Of a stretch of 64,000 nucleotides of DNA, positions 58,737 to 64,000 are shown piece after piece. The stretch lies in NCBI RefSeq assembly GCF_008831285.2, contig NC_045140.1, positions 24,942,131 through 25,006,130 of the forward strand, written 5' to 3'. Made by a program: the position numbers and the translations under genes. Origin of the DNA: Nymphaea colorata (Eukaryota > Streptophyta > Magnoliopsida > Nymphaeales > Nymphaeaceae). How positions within the stretch are numbered: the first letter of the stretch is position 1; each line of letters starts with the position of its first letter. The notes beneath the pieces were generated by a model. It was given only the letters and a program-made list of their open reading frames with translations. It was not told where the DNA came from and did no database searches.

Positions 58737-59944
58737 TTATTTGCATGATGTTTCACTATTTACCGTGAACATATGACTATTTTTTTCAAGATTAAGGTCA
58801 ACTCTTTTAGAGGAATCACCGGTCATGTGATCGGTGGCCCCATAGTCAATAATCCATCCTAAATTTTTTTGAATGAGTGATGAGAGTATGTTGTGTACCT
58901 TGAGACAAATTTCCAATGGGCTGAGTAGAGACCACATTTGTCTTAGAAAAATGCTGAAAAAAGTTTTCCAGCTCCTCACGTGTAATGAAATTTGTTGTGT
59001 TGGAGTTGTTTGATAAGAGTGGCTTCTCCTTTGATGGCGGCTTCCCATTTAACTCCCAACATTTTTCTCTTTGTGTCCAGTTTTTTTGCAATATGAACAT
59101 CTAAAATGATTCCTTCCTTTCTGCATGACGGTCACATTTCCACTGCCTTTGATATTAGGTCTGAAATTATTAGGCAGTGGTTCAAAATGAGTTTGGTCGC
59201 TTGTATCTTCAGCAGTCTGATTTTTCTTTTCCGGATTCATAACCTTCCGGCGAGCAACCTCTCTTTGTATGGTTTGACATACTTGAACGAAGTTTGGCAA
59301 AGGATTTGTCATAAGTATTTGACTCCGAACGCTCTCAAGTATAACACCAAGTCCACCAAGAAAACGAAAGATTTTATGCTCTTCCAAACATTGTCTATAT
59401 ACATTTGGATTAGTTGTAGCAGGGCGATATTGCATTAATTTCTCTCATAGACTATGGTATTGGCTGAGATAAAATTGTAACGGCTTATCTTCCATTGAGA
59501 TATGAGCAAGTTCTAGTTGAATTTGATAAACTCTAGCCAAACTATTTTGTTCACCATATACTTCTTTTTATGTATCCCAAATATTTTTAACCGTTTCATG
59601 ATAAACGAGCATGTTTGAAACATTCGGCTACATAAAATTAATTAACCAAGACATAACCAAATAATTTTCAGATTGCCATTTTGGATCAGATTTGTCTGGA
59701 GGGGAGATCTTACCGTTAATGTAGCCGATTTTTGATCGCCCACTAAGAAAAAGTCTTGCTGCTTTGGCCCATCCTAGATAGTTGTTCCGTTTAGAAGAGT
59801 TGTGGTGATCTTCAAGGTGGTATTTTGATCAGTCGTAACTTTTTACGCTGTCACTTAAGTTGCTGCCTTGATCTCCATTGGTATGAGATTCAGCCATGAT
59901 GGAAAAGACTGAATACCACGATCACAAATAATGCTCTGATACCG
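58737..59944 (-). mobile_element. Degenerate Ty1/copia gag-protease remnant with PBS
   Basis: On the minus strand CGGTATCAGAGC (59944-59933) resembles the initiator-tRNA primer-binding site TGGTATCAGAGC. ATG at 59897 starts a gag-like frame with NYLGWAKAARLFLSGRSKIG, then KEVYGEQNSLARVYQIQLEL, FLGGLGVILESVRSQIL, a zinc knuckle CSYCKKTGHKEKN whose last Cys is lost, and protease WIIDYGATDHMTG (DSG reads DYG). Order and motifs are those of a plant copia polyprotein. There are multiple stops and frameshifts, and integrase and RT are missing downstream. It cannot move by itself. Confidence 0.85.
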
Positions 59945-60604
59945 TATTAAGTTGAGCAAAAAAGAGAGAATGACGGAAAACACAACAACAAGATTTACGT
60001 GGTTTATAATGGTTCTGAGAATACTTTTGATAACGTGGATTCAGAATTTATGATAGTTTAGCAGCAAAACAACTTTGTAAATAGAATACATTAAACTATG
60101 TTCTCTGTTCATGATTTTGATATGCATTATAATTAGCAAGTGTGTTTACGTGTTTATAATCGGAATGTAAGTGGGATCTAATTGAACACAATGTCAAACC
60201 ATTATTAATAAGATTGAACCTTATTAAAATTGTCAAACTATTGTAGGCATGTAAACACACTTGTTAATAAGTGTCGGATTATAATGCATATCAAAACCAT
60301 TAACAAAGAACATAGTTTAATGTATTCTATTTATATAAAAAGAAAGGAACCGCAAACATTTATAGCTTACGCAAAAACCATACAACTCCGAGCAATATGA
60401 AAGCCAGCGGCACAAGCATCCCATACAACTAGATTGGTGGGGTCAAACATTGTTGGTATGCAACCATTTCCATATTTAGGTTTAATTTGGTAAATGCATG
60501 GGTATCATGTGGCTAAATAATTATGAAATTACATTTTCAAAAGATTGGAATAGTGATGAACTCCATTGACATGAAATTGGAATAGTGATGAACTCGCTAT
60601 TTCT
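59945..60604. repeat. Probable LTR remnant with internal palindrome
   Basis: This stretch lies immediately beyond the PBS and should hold the element's 5' LTR. The LTR ends are not defined. It contains a clear inverted repeat with arms 60077-60151 and 60249-60333, about 97 bp apart; the second arm has a ~10-bp insertion. I cannot tell whether the palindrome belongs to the LTR or is a separate foldback insertion. Confidence 0.55.
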
Positions 60605-62262
60605 TTATAACATATATTTCTTTGAGATATGTCCCCGTCATGCAGTAGGTAGGCGAGTTCCCACGCGAAATTACGGAAAAGTCCTTCAAATGACGTAGGG
60701 GAGTTGGTGGGGCGAGAAGGAAGCGTGTCCCCGCTATTGGAACGCAGATTTTACGGAAGTGCCCTGGGGGTTTTTTATAGAGACATTTCCGACAACACGT
60801 TTCAGACAATCAGCGGAAAAAAAAAGCATTTGGTCATTATTAGCCTTAGGTTATTTATAAGATAATGAAGCCAAATCTTTTTCATAAAACAAATTGTAAA
60901 TCCATCAGCTGACATTAGCTCGGTTAAGTACGTTCGATGTAATCATTGTATGTTTAATTTAATTGTATCCAAATATTTTTGTCTTTTAGTAAGATTTAAA
61001 ATGGTGATCGTGTTGGAATATTTTATGGATACTATGAAGTTTTTCATTAATTTCGGTAACAAAGTTGGCATTTTCATATTTTTTAGAGGGTAAAATGGTA
61101 ACTCTTTAATGAGTTGACAATTAATTTTGAAAAACTAATAACATGCATCTTTTAGTTAGCTAAGTAGGTGTATTTTTTATTGGGTCAATTCCTTAGGTAT
61201 GTTTTTTTTTTAATGTCTTTAACTTACTGCGGTTGTTTCATCGTGAAAATGGAACAACAAATAGTGCTTTAAGGAGACCTTTGGAAATGCAAGAGGGAAG
61301 AATATTTGTTGTGAAGGAAAATTTGTCATATCCTCTTCTTTAGCTTTCGAAAGAGACATTTGTTGGGGAAAGCTTTGGCGACATGTTAAAATTTTATCTT
61401 GGAAGATTCAGCACCACAAAATCTTTGTCTTGGGAGTATCTCCGGAATTTGTTGCATGGTGGTAAAAAAAAAAAATACAACGAACGATTGGTAGATATAA
61501 AATCTCTTTTTGGAAATGTGACTCGGTTCGTTAAGAGCATGGCTTTCCGTGATTTTCCGGCGGAGGTCCGACTGAAAATTGGGAAGAGCCTCCTGGGGGA
61601 AAGGCCATCCATCAACGGCCATCTTCTAAGGGAAACACTTTCGAGGCGAATTGTCACTTGGAAAGTCTACGGAGTCAAATGCATCGTTTGCAGTAAAGAA
61701 ACAACAATGTGCAGATTAAACTAACAATGCACGAAAATATATGTCTGAGATGGTTGCAGCTCTCTAGTCTCCAGGCAACTGGTCGTGTAAATTTTGAAAA
61801 TGTTACATGTCCGTACTTCCGGCGGAAGCAGAAGACGCATTAACCACTTTCAGCTAATCGCAAAGCTCAGACACCGAGCCACCTGTCTGGACCTCTCTCG
61901 ACTCGCGGGGCAACGCGAAGTTTTACTACAAAAGTTTTAGATAGGAGGTGGAACGTACTTTGTAAAACTTATATACGTGATTCTGAATTTTTCTAAAATC
62001 CAGGGGTGCGACACCGTGTAGTGCATAAACCCACCCCAACCAAATCTTTTTATCTTTTTGAATTTTCCTGGGGAGGCTGAAGACGTCATAAGTGCAACCA
62101 GTTCCCAAGGCATTTCCTCACATACAATTAAATTGTGCCGATGAGGAGGCAACTTAAATTACCAATTTCTTTTGAACTTGATAGAACGTTAGAGAGAGAG
62201 AGAAGAATAGACGGAGAAAACCGGTGGGAATGGGGCCGCCATTGGCATTTCCTCTGAAGAGC
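60605..62262 (-). repeat. Duplicated block C'
   Basis: Reverse complement of block C (39052-40720), with scattered indels and a diverged patch at about 61745-61830. It abuts block B' at GAGCTC|GCTTGGCCAACATGGCG, whereas in the left locus the matching ends are 4.4 kb apart. Confidence 0.88.
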
Positions 62263-63858
62263 TCGCTTGGCCAACATGGCGTTTGCTTTGATTGATACAT
62301 TAATAATGTAATAATGGCAAGCGATACATGTTGGTTTTTAGATTTCCCAATGTTAAATCTAATAATCGAAGCGGTCCTTATTCTATTCATTATAAGCTGT
62401 TTGGCATAAGGACTCGTGTGCCCTCTTGTATTGCTATTGGAAGTGAAAATAAGGTACTCGAACTACTTGATTCTTCTGATTCGTGCAACTTCTCCCACCT
62501 AGCTCTCGTCCTCTATACCGAACTCCCTTAAGGCGGTTTTATTAATTCCATGGTAGGTGCGGGGCTACTTCCTTTGCTTCCTATTTGCTGCATTCGGTTG
62601 CATTTGATTTTCAGTTCCATCACGCTAATTGATTGCTAAGATCAAGTGCAGTAATTAATTGCTGAGTTTCTCATTTGGGGCCTCTATGTCTTCATTTTCT
62701 CACTAACTGCTGCCAAAATGAAAACTTACATTTATTATTGTAAGTGAAGGATATATGAAACCGCAGTCAAGAACATATCATATGTTGTCTAGCGTATACA
62801 TCTTGCATATATGAAACGCTAAAGCCCTTAATATGGTCATAAACTGCGCACATAATCTTTCTGGCTTTTGATCTGAGAAAAGGTGGAAACTACAAAACAA
62901 ATTAGTTTGTAGACAAAGCGGCCAGCTTGGCTTTCAAATCTTTCCTTAGAATCTTCCCCGACGGAGCCTTCGGGATCGTCTGTAGAAAGAAAACCTTGTG
63001 TATCTTTTTGTAGAACACCACCTGCCATGACGCACAAACAAACAAGCGGCTCCATTAGCACACACATTTAGCAAATTTTTTTATGGTTCTATTTGTTCTT
63101 TGATTATTGGCATGCTTCTCTAACCTGTTTGGCGACAAAAGCCTTGAGATCATCCTCGAAGACGTCGGAGCCGTGGGATTTGACGACGAATGCCACCGGA
63201 ATCTCTCCTGCTAGCTCGTCCTCCATCCTGCGGAAAAAGAAAAAGGGGTTAACAGATTTCTGACCAAGGCATGACGTCTACTAGGTCATGCCCAAATTTC
63301 AATATAAAAGCGCCAAAGAGGTCGGGGTGGTGCATGCATCATCGTTGGCATAGGAGGCATGGAGGGGCAAATAAATACTCACGGGACGACGGCGGCATCG
63401 ACGACGGCAGGGTGGGTGAGAAGAAGGGCTTCCAGCTCGGCAGGGGCCACCTGAAAGCCTTTGTACTTGATCAGCTCCTTGAGACGGTCGACTATGAAGA
63501 GCTCCTCATCTTCATCCACGTATCCGATGTCTCCGCTGTGCAGCCACCCGTCCTTGTCTATCGTCCTTGCCGTCGCCTCCTCGTCATTCAGATAACCTTT
63601 CAAAGTTCAAACCCAGTCAAACATCAAGAAAATGAGCTCAACAATAGACCATATATATATATATATAAATTGACTGGTAACTCCCTTCTTTTAAAATCAT
63701 CTTATCACTTAAGCTGAACTGAACTGGTCAATTTAAAAGAAAAACAGCAAAAAAAAGTGATAGACATTTTAATGATTTAATATTAATTCATGTTTTGTTT
63801 TCTCTCTAAATGACCTTTGGTTAGATAACTAGATTACTTTGAAAATGACCATGTACAC
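62263..63858 (-). repeat. Duplicated block B'
   Basis: Reverse complement of block B (33080-34675). It retains the undamaged versions of the exons that are frameshifted or shortened in B. The right boundary lies near CTGTGTACATGGTCATTTTC, the same point where the 56.3-kb copy joins unrelated DNA. Confidence 0.88.
62902..63596 (-). pseudogene. 4CL: 4CL exons 3-5, second copy, 5' part outside window or missing
   Basis: Minus-strand exon 3 (63596-63383, 214 nt), exon 4 (63227-63125, 103 nt) and exon 5 (63021-62902, 120 nt, TAA at 62902-62904) are in frame with good splice sites. They encode the C-terminal third of 4CL, ending [10 protein letters not shown]. Unlike the left copy there is no frameshift and the Lys-Ala-Pro before SGK is kept. 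Exon 2 is not found in the remaining 404 bp; it could lie beyond the window or be absent, since homology to the pseudogene's intron 2 stops at 63858. Whether this is a working gene is undecided; truncation is more likely given that boundary. Confidence 0.8.
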
Positions 63859-64000
63859 AGTTCCATGCTTGTTCATGATTGACAAACTGAAATTCCATAA
63901 CTTTGTATGATGATTTCATAAACATAAAAGAAGCTATAAATTAAACAATTGATTCTTGTGAGAGTACTCGTTTAAGAGACCGGAGGAGGAGGATGTGTCC
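63859..64000. other. Right edge, no feature recognised
   Basis: The DNA beyond block B' is unique within the window. No 4CL exon 2 sequence appears before the edge. Confidence 0.6.

Overview
The window is nuclear DNA of a flowering plant. It has GT-AG introns, long AT-rich spacers with poly-A/T and TA/GA microsatellites, Ty1/copia retrotransposon remains, and plant-type gene families (4-coumarate:CoA ligase, terpene synthases, P1B copper ATPase, TRAPP and mitoribosome subunits). The species is not identifiable from what I can read.

I find one gene that looks complete: a five-exon 4-coumarate:CoA ligase (4CL) on the minus strand at 35935-38654. Its exons sum to 1629 nt (542 residues), and a TATA-like box and an AC element lie upstream. 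Everything else that resembles coding sequence is a broken or partial copy.

Layout. 1-3.9 kb: anonymous AT-rich DNA. 3.9-6.4 kb: minus-strand wreck of an HMA5-type copper ATPase. 8.0-8.8 kb: copia reverse transcriptase remnant. 9.3-9.6 kb: first exon of a plastid-targeted terpene synthase. 10.9-22.9 kb: a 12-kb tandem array of three ~3.5-3.9 kb units plus a truncated fourth, each with a GC-rich coding-like island of unknown origin and a 51-bp minisatellite. 23.1-24.0 kb: a 250-bp direct repeat followed by a long palindrome. 24.3-28.8 kb: arm A of a large inverted repeat (partner A' at 50.6-55.2 kb), with a terpene synthase 3' remnant and exon 1 of a TRAPPC4 pseudogene. 28.8-29.2 kb: TRAPPC4 exon 2 and a mitoribosomal L28 exon. 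32.4-34.0 kb: an APC4 fragment and a 4CL pseudogene made only of exons 2-5. 35.9-38.7 kb: the intact 4CL, tail-to-tail with that pseudogene. 39-50.6 kb: duplicated promoter-distal DNA (block C), then about 10 kb without recognisable genes. 50.6-55.2 kb: arm A'. 56.0-56.8 kb: a casein-kinase-I-like fragment joined to a 4CL intron/exon fragment. 58.7-59.95 kb: copia gag-protease remnant. 60.6-63.9 kb: blocks C' and B', inverted copies of the DNA flanking the intact 4CL but without the gene; B' ends in 4CL exons 3-5 that run toward the right edge.

Taken together this is a locus repeatedly reshaped by inverted duplication and by the gathering of gene fragments around a single working phenylpropanoid gene. 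The most interesting functional possibility is that 4CL exons 2-5 exist as tail-to-tail inverted repeats less than 2 kb apart, a geometry that could form double-stranded RNA. That is inference from layout only. Identity statements come from reading and translating by eye; no alignment or database search was run.
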